From assembly GCF_003352465.1 (NCBI RefSeq), contig NZ_CP031153.1, positions 178,501 to 242,500 of the forward strand: a stretch of 64,000 nt of DNA, written 5' to 3'. The notes under the pieces were generated by a model, which searched no databases, was not told the DNA's origin, and worked only from the letters and a program-made list of their open reading frames with translations. A program made the translations under genes and the position numbers. This document shows positions 36,372 through 44,068 of the stretch, in pieces. Numbering within the stretch: position 1 is the first letter of the stretch; every line of letters starts with the position of its first letter. The DNA comes from Kordia sp. SMS9. Lineage in GTDB: Bacteria; Bacteroidota; Bacteroidia; Flavobacteriales; Flavobacteriaceae.

Positions 36372-37124
36372 TTAATTTTTAATTTGTTGTTTTATCATAT
36401 TTAAAAAGATATTTCGTTTTGGCGCCCAAACAAGCGGACGTTTTGGCTCTAGTCCAAATTTTGTTTCTAGCGTTTCTTTGAGTAAATCGTAATGCAATTC
36501 GTTGTCAATTTGAATGCCTTGAAAGTGCTTGAAAACTCCTTGTATTTTTCCTAAATCAAATGGTGTAATGGCAACTGAAATTTGACTTTTGGTTTTTGCC
36601 CACGCCGCGCCCATTTCTATCAAACACATGGGCGATTTGTAAAAGTTATCTGAAAGCATAAAAAACACCAATACATCTTCGTCTAAACGCGCTTCTATTT
36701 CTTCAATAAAATTATTTCCTAATGTAGTTCCATATCCTTCTAAGGAAGTACAAAATATATTTTCAGATGGTATACCAATGACTTCTAAAAGCTGAACGAA
36801 ACTCGTTACGACTTCCTTGTCTTTACTAGAATGACTGATGAATATTTTTTTTAGATATTCTTCTTTTGGCTTTTGTGTAGGTTTGCCTTTTTTGAGAATG
36901 ACATAGTTAGAGGTGTCAATTTTTAAATCGTCTGCAATGAGTAACAAAATTTTGTCAGAAGCGGTTGCCAATAGTTTTTTGATTTCGGTTTGTGTGTAAT
37001 CGTTGATGGCTTCATTGGTGATTCCGTAGCCGCTAAGAATAGCAACAATTTCCTTCATGCTGTGACTGGTTTGTAAGGAAAAGAAAATGTCTTGAATTAA
37101 TCGGTGTTGTGTTACAGGATTCAT
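36372..37124 (-). CDS. TIR domain protein with helical N-terminal domain
   Basis: This 250-residue cytosolic protein has an N-terminal helical domain (residues 1-85, MNPVTQHRLIQDIFFSLQTS start) that resembles death-like adaptor or effector-associated domains in size and character. Residues 92-215 are a TIR domain: KKIFISHSSKDKEVV (95-102 core), VLVFFMLSDNFYKSPMCLIE, with Glu170 in CLIEMG at the position of the NADase catalytic Glu. Prokaryotic TIR proteins cleave NAD+ or make cyclic ADP-ribose signals in immunity. It lies 13 bp after the small membrane gene and directly upstream of the Cap15-like gene. Confidence 0.82.
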   Translation of the reverse strand: MNPVTQHRLIQDIFFSLQTSHSMKEIVAILSGYGITNEAINDYTQTEIKKLLATASDKILLLIADDLKIDTSNYVILKKGKPTQKPKEEYLKKIFISHSSKDKEVVTSFVQLLEVIGIPSENIFCTSLEGYGTTLGNNFIEEIEARLDEDVLVFFMLSDNFYKSPMCLIEMGAAWAKTKSQISVAITPFDLGKIQGVFKHFQGIQIDNELHYDLLKETLETKFGLEPKRPLVWAPKRNIFLNMIKQQIKN

Positions 37125-37137
37125 AGGTTTTTGTTTT

Positions 37138-37500
37138 TTAGTAGTTTCTTATAATGTATTCTGATTTCAGTCTAGTTTTTAAGGATTTTGAAATTGTATA
37201 GCTGTCAATTCGCTGTAAGACCTCTTCATACAAGAGCTTTTGTTGTAATTGTTCACGCTCTATTTTAGAAGCATAATGTCTGTAAAAAGCATATTCTGAA
37301 AGCTTATAAAATAGTATTCCAAGTAATACAAAGACACCTATTCCCTCCTCCATTCCAATGTCGAATGAGATTTCTTTTAGTCTTGAAGTGATTGCCGCAG
37401 CTCCTCCAAATTCGCTTGTCCACTTTAATAGCAAAAAGATGAATTTGGGAATCATAAGTCCCACTATAAAATTGGCAACTGTATCAATTTTAACAATCAT
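37138..37500 (-). CDS. Two-helix membrane protein coupled to the caspase gene
   Basis: This 120-residue protein has hydrophobic helices at about residues 8-28 and 52-70, and a basic, coiled-coil-like C-terminal tail (about 75-105, KIEREQLQQKLLYEEVLQRI). Its ATG overlaps the caspase stop codon by 4 bp, showing translational coupling. No family is recognised. It could anchor the protease or be its membrane target. Confidence 0.65.
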   Translation of the reverse strand: MIVKIDTVANFIVGLMIPKFIFLLLKWTSEFGGAAAITSRLKEISFDIGMEEGIGVFVLLGILFYKLSEYAFYRHYASKIEREQLQQKLLYEEVLQRIDSYTISKSLKTRLKSEYIIRNY

Positions 37501-38447
37501 ATTCTGTTCGTTTTAGCTAATTCCTTGTAATAAATTCCAAGTGGTGTCAGTACGCACGAACTCCCATTTTTAGCTGCTTCATCTAAGGATTTTGCATCTG
37601 TGGGAAGTAATAAACCATTGGCGTGGTATTGTCGTAGATCGGACATGACATTAGCTAGACCGTTTTGAGCTTCTTCTCCCAGTATATAATCAGCAGAAAG
37701 CTGAATTCCCTTTTTATCATCATTGAAGTATTTCGGCAGCTTTCGAAGTGTTTCCGATGCGATTTTTGGAGTACAGTTTCGCAACGGAATCATTTTGGAC
37801 ACATGCGATTTGAATATAGGACGCTGTTTCCATGAATCTAACATGATATCTACATAGTTGTACATTCTGGCAACATTTACTTTTCCTAGTATATCTGCCG
37901 CGCCACCTTTTAATGCATCGTAAATAATGGTTGTAAATACGCCAAATCCTCCGCGCTCCATAGAATATTGTGTATCTCTACTCGCCGTAAGTAACGAAAC
38001 GCCTTCTCGTAAGATTACTTTTCGATCGCCGAGTTCTGCAAAGTTTCCAATGCCGCCGCTGTGACAACAATCAAGAATGATGATAACTTCGGTTGCTTTG
38101 GAATTGTTTGCCATATTCACCACTTCACTCAAGCTAACACCTTCATTATGTTTTTCGGCATCTTCCGTTACCAAATAACTTCCTAAATGTGTAGATGCGC
38201 CGTGCCCTGCAAAGAAAAAGAAGGCTACATCTGCTTCGTGATTGAATAAGTCGTAAATTTTATTTTTTAATCGTGGAATTGTAATTGTACACGTATCGGG
38301 ATTGGAAATTAATAACTTACAGTCAAAATTTGGATCGCCATTTTCATGTCTCGAAATGACTTCAAGCATGCGTTCTGCGTCAGGAATACAGCCTTTTAAT
38401 GGACTTTTTTGATAATGATTAATTCCTACAAGTAAAGCTCTTCTCAT
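37497..38447 (-). CDS. Caspase-like (C14) protease
   Basis: In this 316-residue protein, residues 1-220 are a caspase/metacaspase p20-like domain: RRALLVGINHY, CIPDAERML, the catalytic His in FFFFAGHGAS (His82) and the catalytic Cys in ILDCCHSGG (Cys128). The substrate loop LTASRDTQYSME follows. Residues 230-316 form a separate C-terminal domain (KLPKYFNDDKKGIQLSADYIL onward) that I do not recognise; it could be a sensor or interaction module. It is first in the operon, so the protease, membrane protein, TIR and beta-barrel protein are probably made together. Confidence 0.88.
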   Translation of the reverse strand: MRRALLVGINHYQKSPLKGCIPDAERMLEVISRHENGDPNFDCKLLISNPDTCTITIPRLKNKIYDLFNHEADVAFFFFAGHGASTHLGSYLVTEDAEKHNEGVSLSEVVNMANNSKATEVIIILDCCHSGGIGNFAELGDRKVILREGVSLLTASRDTQYSMERGGFGVFTTIIYDALKGGAADILGKVNVARMYNYVDIMLDSWKQRPIFKSHVSKMIPLRNCTPKIASETLRKLPKYFNDDKKGIQLSADYILGEEAQNGLANVMSDLRQYHANGLLLPTDAKSLDEAAKNGSSCVLTPLGIYYKELAKTNRI

Positions 38448-38518
38448 GTATTGGTAGTTTTATAGTTTGTATACTTATACCAATTAAACTATAAAATGCA
38501 ACATATAAACTCGTTCAT

Positions 38519-38594
38519 TTGGTATCCTAGTTCCTTGTGAATATTTTCCGTAGCTACGGCTATGCAAAAGATTCACGGCGTTCTATGATACAAA
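38519..38594. repeat. Large imperfect inverted repeat with perfect centre
   Basis: The centre CCGTAG/CTACGG (38548-38559) is perfectly palindromic. The flanking arms match outwards as AAAA-n-ATTCAC ... CTA-n-GATAC after a 6-base insertion (CTATGC) on the right side. It lies 70 bp upstream of the caspase operon start, in a 294-bp gap. It may be a dispersed palindromic element, an operator or a transcript structure. Confidence 0.55.
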
Positions 38595-38671
38595 AGCAAC
38601 TTCGTCTATAAAGTCGTATTGTATAGTAGAATTGATATTACAAATTTCAAGCATTCCGCTAGACAAGAAAA

Positions 38672-38685
38672 CCTCAATATTAAGG
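38672..38685. promoter_or_regulatory. CCTcAATATTaAGG near-palindrome, copy downstream of response regulator
   Basis: CCTCAATATTAAGG is a near-perfect palindrome; the same 14 bases plus AA occur at 41861-41874, upstream of the two-component operon. It could be the binding site of the NarL-type regulator. See the related half-site at 42096-42110. Confidence 0.35.
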
Positions 38686-38689
38686 AACA

Positions 38690-38717
38690 AAAAAACTCCC
38701 CAAATTTGAGGAGTTTT
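38690..38717 (-). terminator. Intrinsic terminator after the NarL-type regulator
   Basis: AAACTCCTCAAATTTGGGGAGTTT-like arms (one G-T mismatch) with a T-run in the minus direction lie 25-50 bp after the response regulator stop, insulating the caspase operon from read-through. Confidence 0.82.
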
Positions 38718-38741
38718 ACAAATCACTTATGAAGAAAAAAA

Positions 38742-39380
38742 TCACACATGTCCGTTTTCCATGGCATACCGCACCAATCCTAACGAGCTTTTTACCCCTG
38801 TTTTTTCTATTAAATTTCTACGATGTGTTTCTACCGTACTGTTGGCAATATTAAGTTTGGCAGAAATTTCAGAAGTCGTATGATCGTCTACAATTAAACG
38901 CAGTACATCTTTTTCACGCTTGGTAAATTGTACCGTTTTCGACTTCGGTTTGCGGACAGCTTCCAACAGGGTATTTAATACTTGCCCTTTGATATATTCT
39001 TCGCCTCTTGCAATGGTTTCTAACGCTTCTACAAACTCCTCCATGCCTCTATTTTTCAAAATGTAACCATTGGCACCAATTTCAATTAATTCATGAATAA
39101 ATTCACTTCCGTCGTGCATTGTTAAAATCAAGATTTTTATTTCAGGATGTTCTTTTTTGATGATTTTTGCTGCTTCTACGCCATTAATTTCTGGCATGCT
39201 GATATCCAACACAGCGATATCAACCTTGTTTTTTTTGATCAATTCTATTGCTTCCTTTCCATTTCCTGCTTCTCCGACTACTTTTATATGTGGATTGGAG
39301 ATTAGTAATGATTTTAAACCGTCAATTACAATTTGATGATCGTCTGCAATGATAATATGGAGTGTTTTTTGTTGTTTCAT
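38742..39380 (-). CDS. NarL/FixJ-type response regulator
   Basis: In this 212-residue regulator, the receiver domain (residues 1-125) has acidic IADDH, phosphorylated Asp59 in IAVLDISMP, and the Lys-containing ILKNRGMEEF. The C-terminal LuxR-type HTH (about 150-208) contains FTKREKDVLRLIVDDHTTSE and STVETHRRNLIEK. It acts as the output of the histidine kinase encoded 14 bp upstream. Targets are unknown; the tiny genes and near-palindromes upstream of the kinase are candidates. Confidence 0.9.
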   Translation of the reverse strand: MKQQKTLHIIIADDHQIVIDGLKSLLISNPHIKVVGEAGNGKEAIELIKKNKVDIAVLDISMPEINGVEAAKIIKKEHPEIKILILTMHDGSEFIHELIEIGANGYILKNRGMEEFVEALETIARGEEYIKGQVLNTLLEAVRKPKSKTVQFTKREKDVLRLIVDDHTTSEISAKLNIANSTVETHRRNLIEKTGVKSSLGLVRYAMENGHV

Positions 39381-39394
39381 GATATAATCTTTAG

Positions 39395-41521
39395 TTAAGT
39401 AGGTATTTCAACAGTTACCGTAGTGCCATTTCCTTTATTAGAATCTATAAGTACGCGTCCGCCCATTTCCACAATACGAGCTTTTACGCTTCTAAGTCCC
39501 ATGCCTTCATACAGTATTTCTTGTGTATCAAAGCCGATTCCGTTGTCGGTAACCATAATGTTTAGTTCATTTTCTCTTTTTAATAATTGAATCGTGACTT
39601 CAGTGGCATTTGCATGTTTCAAAACATTATTTAAAAGCTCTTGCACGACACGATACAGTTGAATTTCCGTTGAATTCCCCAATCGGTTGTCCAAACCATG
39701 CGCTAACAATTCAACCTTTATTGTTTTCGTTTCTTCTATTTTCTGTTTGAGTTCTTTTAAGGCTGGTAACAGTCCAAATTTGGTCAACGTGCCCGAAACC
39801 ATATTGTGCGCTATTTTACGAACCGTTTCGCAGGCTTCGTCCAATAATTGATTGGCTTTTTCGTATTGTGATTTGGTTTCTTTTTTTATTTTTTCTAGAT
39901 CATCTTCCACAGATTTGTAATGAATTTTCACTACCGAAAGCATACTTCCCAAACGATCATGCAAGTCTTTGGCAATGCGCGCACGTTCTTCCTCTTGCCC
40001 ACTCACCATGGAGTTGATTGCTTTTCGTTCTTGTTCTTGCAGCATTTCTTCGAGTTTTTTTTCTTGCAATTCTCGTTCTAGTTGTGCTGTAATTTTTTGT
40101 TGTTCGTAGGCGAGTTCTGCCACTTTTTTAGCTTGTTTTAGCTTTCTACTTCGTAAAATGACAAAAAATAATAGAATAGCTGCTACTAAAATGATGATGA
40201 TGATTTGATTTTTTCTTTGCGTTTCCTTCAACAAAAATTCGGCTTTATTTTTTGCAGCTTCTTCTTTTTGTTTGTTTTCTATATAAGTTACTTGATACCG
40301 ATCCGCCGCTTTTATTTTTTTATAAATATCACTTTGAACATACTCGCTTGAGTCTTTATACTCAAGTGCTATTTGGTACTCGTTTAATTGCTCATAATAA
40401 TTTGCTAATGACTGATAGGTTTTTTGCAATAAGGAAGAATCTTGTACTTGTTTTTGTAATGCTAAACTCAGCTGAAAGTTCTCAAAAGCTTTTTCTTTTT
40501 GATTGATGGATACATATAAATTTCCCAAATTGTTATAATTGGTTGTCAATCGTGGAAAGTCTTTATCTGCCTTAAAAATTTCTTGTGCTTTTTTATAATA
40601 TTCTAGCGCTGCTTCACTTTTACCCATCTCTTTGTACAAAGTTGCCAGATTATGAAAAAGATCTGATGTGTCCTCAATATCATACTCAGAAGCCATTTCT
40701 AATGTTTCTAAATATATTTTTTCTGCTTTTTCATCTTGATTCAAATAATCATACGCCATTCCGATAAGTATGTTGACCGGGTAGATATCATTTGATCGTT
40801 CTAAATCTGTAAAAATTCTTTTAGCTTGTAAAGCATTTTCTAACATTTCTGCATAATTTTCTCGGTCTGCATCCAATGATGCCAGTTGTCTATATATTCT
40901 TCCTAAGCCTAAGGAATCATTTGCTTTTTCAGACAGATCTAAACCCTTTAAATAATATTTTAAAGCACTTGAATACACTTCAACATCGGTATACAAATCT
41001 CCCAAATTGCGATTTGCAACAATAGCAGCTTTCAAGTTTTTTTGGGCTTCAAAAGAAATACTACTACTCAAAAAAGCATCAATAGCTTTTAATGTTTTCT
41101 TTTGATTTTTATACAGCAAACCAAGCTCGTTATAACCTCTGGCGATACCGTGATTGTAGCCTTCTTTTTTGGCAATTCTTAATGCTTCTACAAAATAGGT
41201 TTCGGCATCTTTGATACGGTTTTGAAAAATGGCAATTCTTCCTAAAAGATTTATGGCATCTACTTCACCTTTTACATACTTTATACTTCTACTAAGCTCA
41301 AGTCCTTGTTGTGCATACTTAATTCCTGATGAATCCTGTTTTTTGCGAAGCTGAAAGGTCAATTCATCCAAAGTTTTAACTTTAGCAATTCCCGATTGTA
41401 CAGTCAAACGTTTTTTTAAACTGTCAATTTTAGATTTTTTTTGAGCAGTAACGGTATATACACTACACCAAATAGTAATGCAGAGAAAATAATATAATAG
41501 CTTCATTAATTGATTGATCAT
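39395..41521 (-). CDS. TPR-containing histidine kinase (HisKA_3 type)
   Basis: This 708-residue membrane sensor kinase has a signal or anchor segment (LLYYFLCITIWCSVYTVTAQ). A periplasmic array of tetratricopeptide repeats follows (about residues 45-410, e.g. KAIDAFLSSSISFE and ALEYYKKAQEIF). One transmembrane helix lies at about 436-458, then a coiled coil and the HisKA_3 dimerisation helix with the phosphoacceptor His in IAKDLHDRLGSMLS. The C-terminal ATPase domain has NNVLKHANA, NGIGF and GMGLRSVKAR. It is paired with the NarL-type regulator. A second ATG at codon 6 is also a possible start. Confidence 0.9.
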   Translation of the reverse strand: MINQLMKLLYYFLCITIWCSVYTVTAQKKSKIDSLKKRLTVQSGIAKVKTLDELTFQLRKKQDSSGIKYAQQGLELSRSIKYVKGEVDAINLLGRIAIFQNRIKDAETYFVEALRIAKKEGYNHGIARGYNELGLLYKNQKKTLKAIDAFLSSSISFEAQKNLKAAIVANRNLGDLYTDVEVYSSALKYYLKGLDLSEKANDSLGLGRIYRQLASLDADRENYAEMLENALQAKRIFTDLERSNDIYPVNILIGMAYDYLNQDEKAEKIYLETLEMASEYDIEDTSDLFHNLATLYKEMGKSEAALEYYKKAQEIFKADKDFPRLTTNYNNLGNLYVSINQKEKAFENFQLSLALQKQVQDSSLLQKTYQSLANYYEQLNEYQIALEYKDSSEYVQSDIYKKIKAADRYQVTYIENKQKEEAAKNKAEFLLKETQRKNQIIIIILVAAILLFFVILRSRKLKQAKKVAELAYEQQKITAQLERELQEKKLEEMLQEQERKAINSMVSGQEEERARIAKDLHDRLGSMLSVVKIHYKSVEDDLEKIKKETKSQYEKANQLLDEACETVRKIAHNMVSGTLTKFGLLPALKELKQKIEETKTIKVELLAHGLDNRLGNSTEIQLYRVVQELLNNVLKHANATEVTIQLLKRENELNIMVTDNGIGFDTQEILYEGMGLRSVKARIVEMGGRVLIDSNKGNGTTVTVEIPT

Positions 41522-41535
41522 TGGGTATAAAATAA

Positions 41536-41583
41536 AAATTGAAAGGCTTAACTTTCTTCTAAAGATAAGTAAAGCCTTTCAAT
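41536..41583 (-). terminator. Stem-loop between the tiny genes and the histidine kinase
   Basis: AATTGAAAGGCTT (41538-41550) and AAGCCTTTCAATT (41571-41583) are perfect 13-bp inverted arms, followed by an AT-rich tail in the minus direction. It probably ends the transcript of the small genes, or attenuates read-through into the kinase. Confidence 0.7.
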
Positions 41584-41603
41584 TACTAAACTTTTGTTAA
41601 GCA

Positions 41604-41780
41604 TCAAAAATTTTGAGGTCTTACTACAGTTTCTGTTGTTTCGTCAGGATCTTTTACTTTTGGCTCCTTGGGCTTTACTGGTTGATCTCCTTCATCAGTT
41701 CTTGGAGTCTCTGTGGCTTGCAATACAATCTTTTGATCGAGTTCACTTTGTAATTCGTCAATGGTGGTCAGTGTTTTCAT
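41604..41780 (-). CDS. Small acidic, proline-rich protein
   Basis: This 58-residue protein (start MKTLTTIDELQSELDQKIV) has a tail rich in Pro, Glu, Lys and Thr (KPKEPKVKDPDETTE). An in-frame ATG at 41885 would give 93 residues and overlaps the stop of the 43-residue gene upstream (TAATG). That longer N-terminus is encoded by the near-palindromes at 41839 and 41863, so I prefer the shorter start. No family is recognised. It lies between two strong signals upstream of the two-component operon. Confidence 0.5.
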   Translation of the reverse strand: MKTLTTIDELQSELDQKIVLQATETPRTDEGDQPVKPKEPKVKDPDETTETVVRPQNF

Positions 41781-41838
41781 AAAATAAATATTTATTGTTT
41801 TACACAAAGTTCCGTGTAAAAACGTTTGGAAACAATCA

Positions 41839-41874
41839 TCAATATTGAGTGTTTTTAGTTCCTCAATATTAAGG
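41839..41874. promoter_or_regulatory. Pair of TCAATATTnA near-palindromes upstream of the small acidic gene
   Basis: TCAATATTGA (41839-41848, perfect palindrome) and CCTCAATATTAAGG (41861-41874) have their cores 24 bp apart. The second is identical over 16 bases to a site at 38672. Spacing near two helical turns suits a dimeric or multimeric regulator. Confidence 0.35.
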
Positions 41875-41884
41875 AAGTGTCTCA

Positions 41885-42016
41885 TTATTCTTGAAACACT
41901 GTCACTTGGTCTTTGTGAATCGCAATCGTTAAGTGTGATTCTTCTTGTTCATCATAATAAATTTCTACTTCTTTAAACTTGTTTCCGATTTCGATGGTTG
42001 TTTTTGATGGTTTCAT
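41885..42016 (-). CDS. 43-residue hypothetical protein
   Basis: This short open frame, MKPSKTTIEIGNKFKEVEIY..., ends HKDQVTVFQE. It has amphipathic beta-like alternation and acidic character (YYDEQEESH). The stop overlaps a downstream ATG (TAATG), suggesting coupling with the gene at 41604. It is below usual annotation length; coding is supported by its beta-strand-like pattern and regular codon use, not by a known family. Confidence 0.4.
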   Translation of the reverse strand: MKPSKTTIEIGNKFKEVEIYYDEQEESHLTIAIHKDQVTVFQE

Positions 42017-42439
42017 TTGGTTTATTTTAGTTATTCATAAAGATCATTCAAAAACAAGCTTAAAACAATACTTAATTATACGTATTTTTAGATCGTTAGT
42101 ATTAAGGAAGTATTTTTTTATCTATACATATTCACACCTGTTTTTTTTAAGATTTAAATTAGCGTTGAATGATTTTAAGATGATATACTGAACCGTTTCT
42201 ATTGAAAAAAACTTTCTAAAAAGCCCCTAAAAACCAAAAAAGTACTACAAAACAACCTGCAATTTTATTTTTTGAGCGAAATCTGTAACGTCTCCGAAAA
42301 AAATAGACAGATATTATTGTTAAATTCTTATATTTAAAAACTAGTTAAAAAAACGTTTTTCACTTTCATGAAATGCCGCTTTTTTTAATTACCGATTTCC
42401 AAAAAAATAACATTCATTAATAAAAAAACAACTTAGTAT
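42017..42439. other. 423-bp AT-rich intergenic region
   Basis: No gene is seen. It holds an AATACTT (42068-42074) / AAGTATT (42107-42113) inverted pair followed by a T-run, and within it a diverged half-site AGTATTAAGGAA (about 42098-42109) of the near-palindrome family. The divergent promoters for the 43-residue gene and the coiled-coil gene must lie here, but no clear consensus is visible. Confidence 0.45.
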
Positions 42440-43819
42440 ATGGCTGACGATTTTGATTTATTAGAAACTTCTGGAGCAGAACAAAAACAAACGACAAACG
42501 ACAAAGTAGATTGGGGAAAAGCAATTGACCAAATGAAGTCTAAACTTTCTCAAGAAGATAGTCCTGAAGTACGCCAAAAAATATTAAATGCAACGTTAGA
42601 TAACGTGGTAGATATGGCGGAAAAAGATCGTACTTCACTTTTAGATGCCATTAGAGATTTAACCGATTATCAAGATGAAGTCGGAATTATTTTTGAGCGT
42701 TTTTCTACCTTAAATGATGATGAACAACGCGTGATCGATGATGCACAGAAAGAATTGGAAAAAGCAAAAGTGGAATACCAAGATGCGCTAGACAAAGCAG
42801 ATACGTGGTGGAATAATCTTTGGGGACGAAAATCTCGCATAAAACGTGAAAAAACCGAACTAGATCAAGCGCAAAAAGATCGAAAATTTGCAGATTCTAA
42901 AGCGAAAGAAATGTTTCAAAAACGTATTGAAAGTTCCGATACAGAAACCTTATTAAAAGAACTTTCGTTTAAAAGTCAAGCTGCGGTAAAACGTTTGAAA
43001 GATCGTGAAGTAGAAATCAAAGAAGTAGAAGACAAACTACAAGTTGCCATTGTAGAAGCGAGCAAAAATCACACGAAAGCCTTAGAGAAAAAAGAGGAAA
43101 CGGAAGCTGAACTCGAAGAACAAAAAGCATTGTTGAGTCAGGCGCGACAAGCCTTAGAAGAAATTGTAGACAAACAATCTCCTGAATACTCAGAAGCTTT
43201 GGCTAAAATTACACAATTAGAGCAAAAAGTAGAAGAATTAGACGGTTTACGAACGGCTTACATTACGTTGGCAGCGAGTAAAGACAGTTTTGTTCACAAA
43301 CATAACTTAACAATCAAAGTACTCACATCATTGCGTAGCAACTTACAAACGCACAGAGCCAAGTTAAAATCTGATACGGAAGAACGTGTTCGTTATTATG
43401 ACGGTTATGTAGTGGCTTTAAAAGCACGAACCGATCAAGAATTTGCGGCGATTTTAGAACACTTAGGAATCAAAACGGATGAAAAAATCGGAGAAACATT
43501 GGCAGCAATGTATACGGCAAGTTCGAAAGCACGTCAAGATATGATGGAAAACATTCCAGTACACGAAAAAGTAATGAAAGGTATTTACAGCAGTTATGCC
43601 GAATCGTTGCAGGAAATTCGTGAAAAAGATGTGGAAATCCGCAAGAACTTTGCTGATCGCTACGGAATTGACATGAAAGAATTGTTCGAAGAATATTATA
43701 AAAACAACGAAAATCCATCTACAGGAGACGCTGGCGGAAACGACAATGCTGGTGATAGTACTGGTGTTGGAAACGGCGCACCTGCAAACGATGGTGGTTC
43801 TGATGACTTGTTAGGATAA
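42440..43819 (+). CDS. Long coiled-coil protein of unknown function
   Basis: This 459-residue cytosolic protein is almost entirely charged alpha helix from about residue 80 to 420, with long Glu/Lys/Ala heptads and no transmembrane segment. A conserved-looking WWNNLWGRKSRIKREKTEL lies near residues 128-146. The tail is Gly/Asn/Asp-rich and ends DDLLG, echoing the N-terminal DDFDLLE. Similar proteins in Flavobacteriaceae are sometimes labelled microtubule-binding or cell surface proteins, labels that mean little. It precedes an unknown gene and an AAA+ ATPase. Confidence 0.75.
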   Translation: MADDFDLLETSGAEQKQTTNDKVDWGKAIDQMKSKLSQEDSPEVRQKILNATLDNVVDMAEKDRTSLLDAIRDLTDYQDEVGIIFERFSTLNDDEQRVIDDAQKELEKAKVEYQDALDKADTWWNNLWGRKSRIKREKTELDQAQKDRKFADSKAKEMFQKRIESSDTETLLKELSFKSQAAVKRLKDREVEIKEVEDKLQVAIVEASKNHTKALEKKEETEAELEEQKALLSQARQALEEIVDKQSPEYSEALAKITQLEQKVEELDGLRTAYITLAASKDSFVHKHNLTIKVLTSLRSNLQTHRAKLKSDTEERVRYYDGYVVALKARTDQEFAAILEHLGIKTDEKIGETLAAMYTASSKARQDMMENIPVHEKVMKGIYSSYAESLQEIREKDVEIRKNFADRYGIDMKELFEEYYKNNENPSTGDAGGNDNAGDSTGVGNGAPANDGGSDDLLG

Positions 43820-43885
43820 TTCGTAACACCTTATTTTCTTTGATGTTGCATGAAGGATTGAGGCGACATCCTTTTTAACTTTGAG

Positions 43886-43976
43886 ACGTCATTACGAGGA
43901 AGCATGACGAAGTAATCTGCTTTTTGAGAAACAGATTGCCACTACAAATCTAAAATTTGTCTCGCAATGACGAAAT
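43886..43976. repeat. Palindromic dispersed repeat (GTCATTrCGAG...CTCGCAATGAC type)
   Basis: CGTCATTACGAG (43888-43899) and CTCGCAATGACG (43962-43973) are inverted arms with one mismatch. An inner AATCTG...CAGATT pair lies between them. This matches a palindromic intergenic repeat type common in Bacteroidota genomes. It lies between the coiled-coil gene and the next gene. Confidence 0.7.
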
Positions 43977-44068
43977 TCAAAAAAAGATACAGCCGAAAGC
44001 CTGACCGCCAATTGGTAAATTTGCGGACATGCCCAAAAAATAAATACGTATATACATAATTTCATTTC

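Noticed and set aside
35197..38447. Calling the operon a standard CBASS system
   Set aside because: A Cap15-like protein is present, but no CD-NTase, Cap2 or Cap3 gene lies nearby, and the signal-maker candidate is a TIR protein.
41781..41885. N-terminal extension of the small acidic protein (93-residue form)
   Set aside because: It is encoded by the repeated AATATT palindromes, better explained as regulatory DNA, though translational overlap with the upstream frame keeps it possible.
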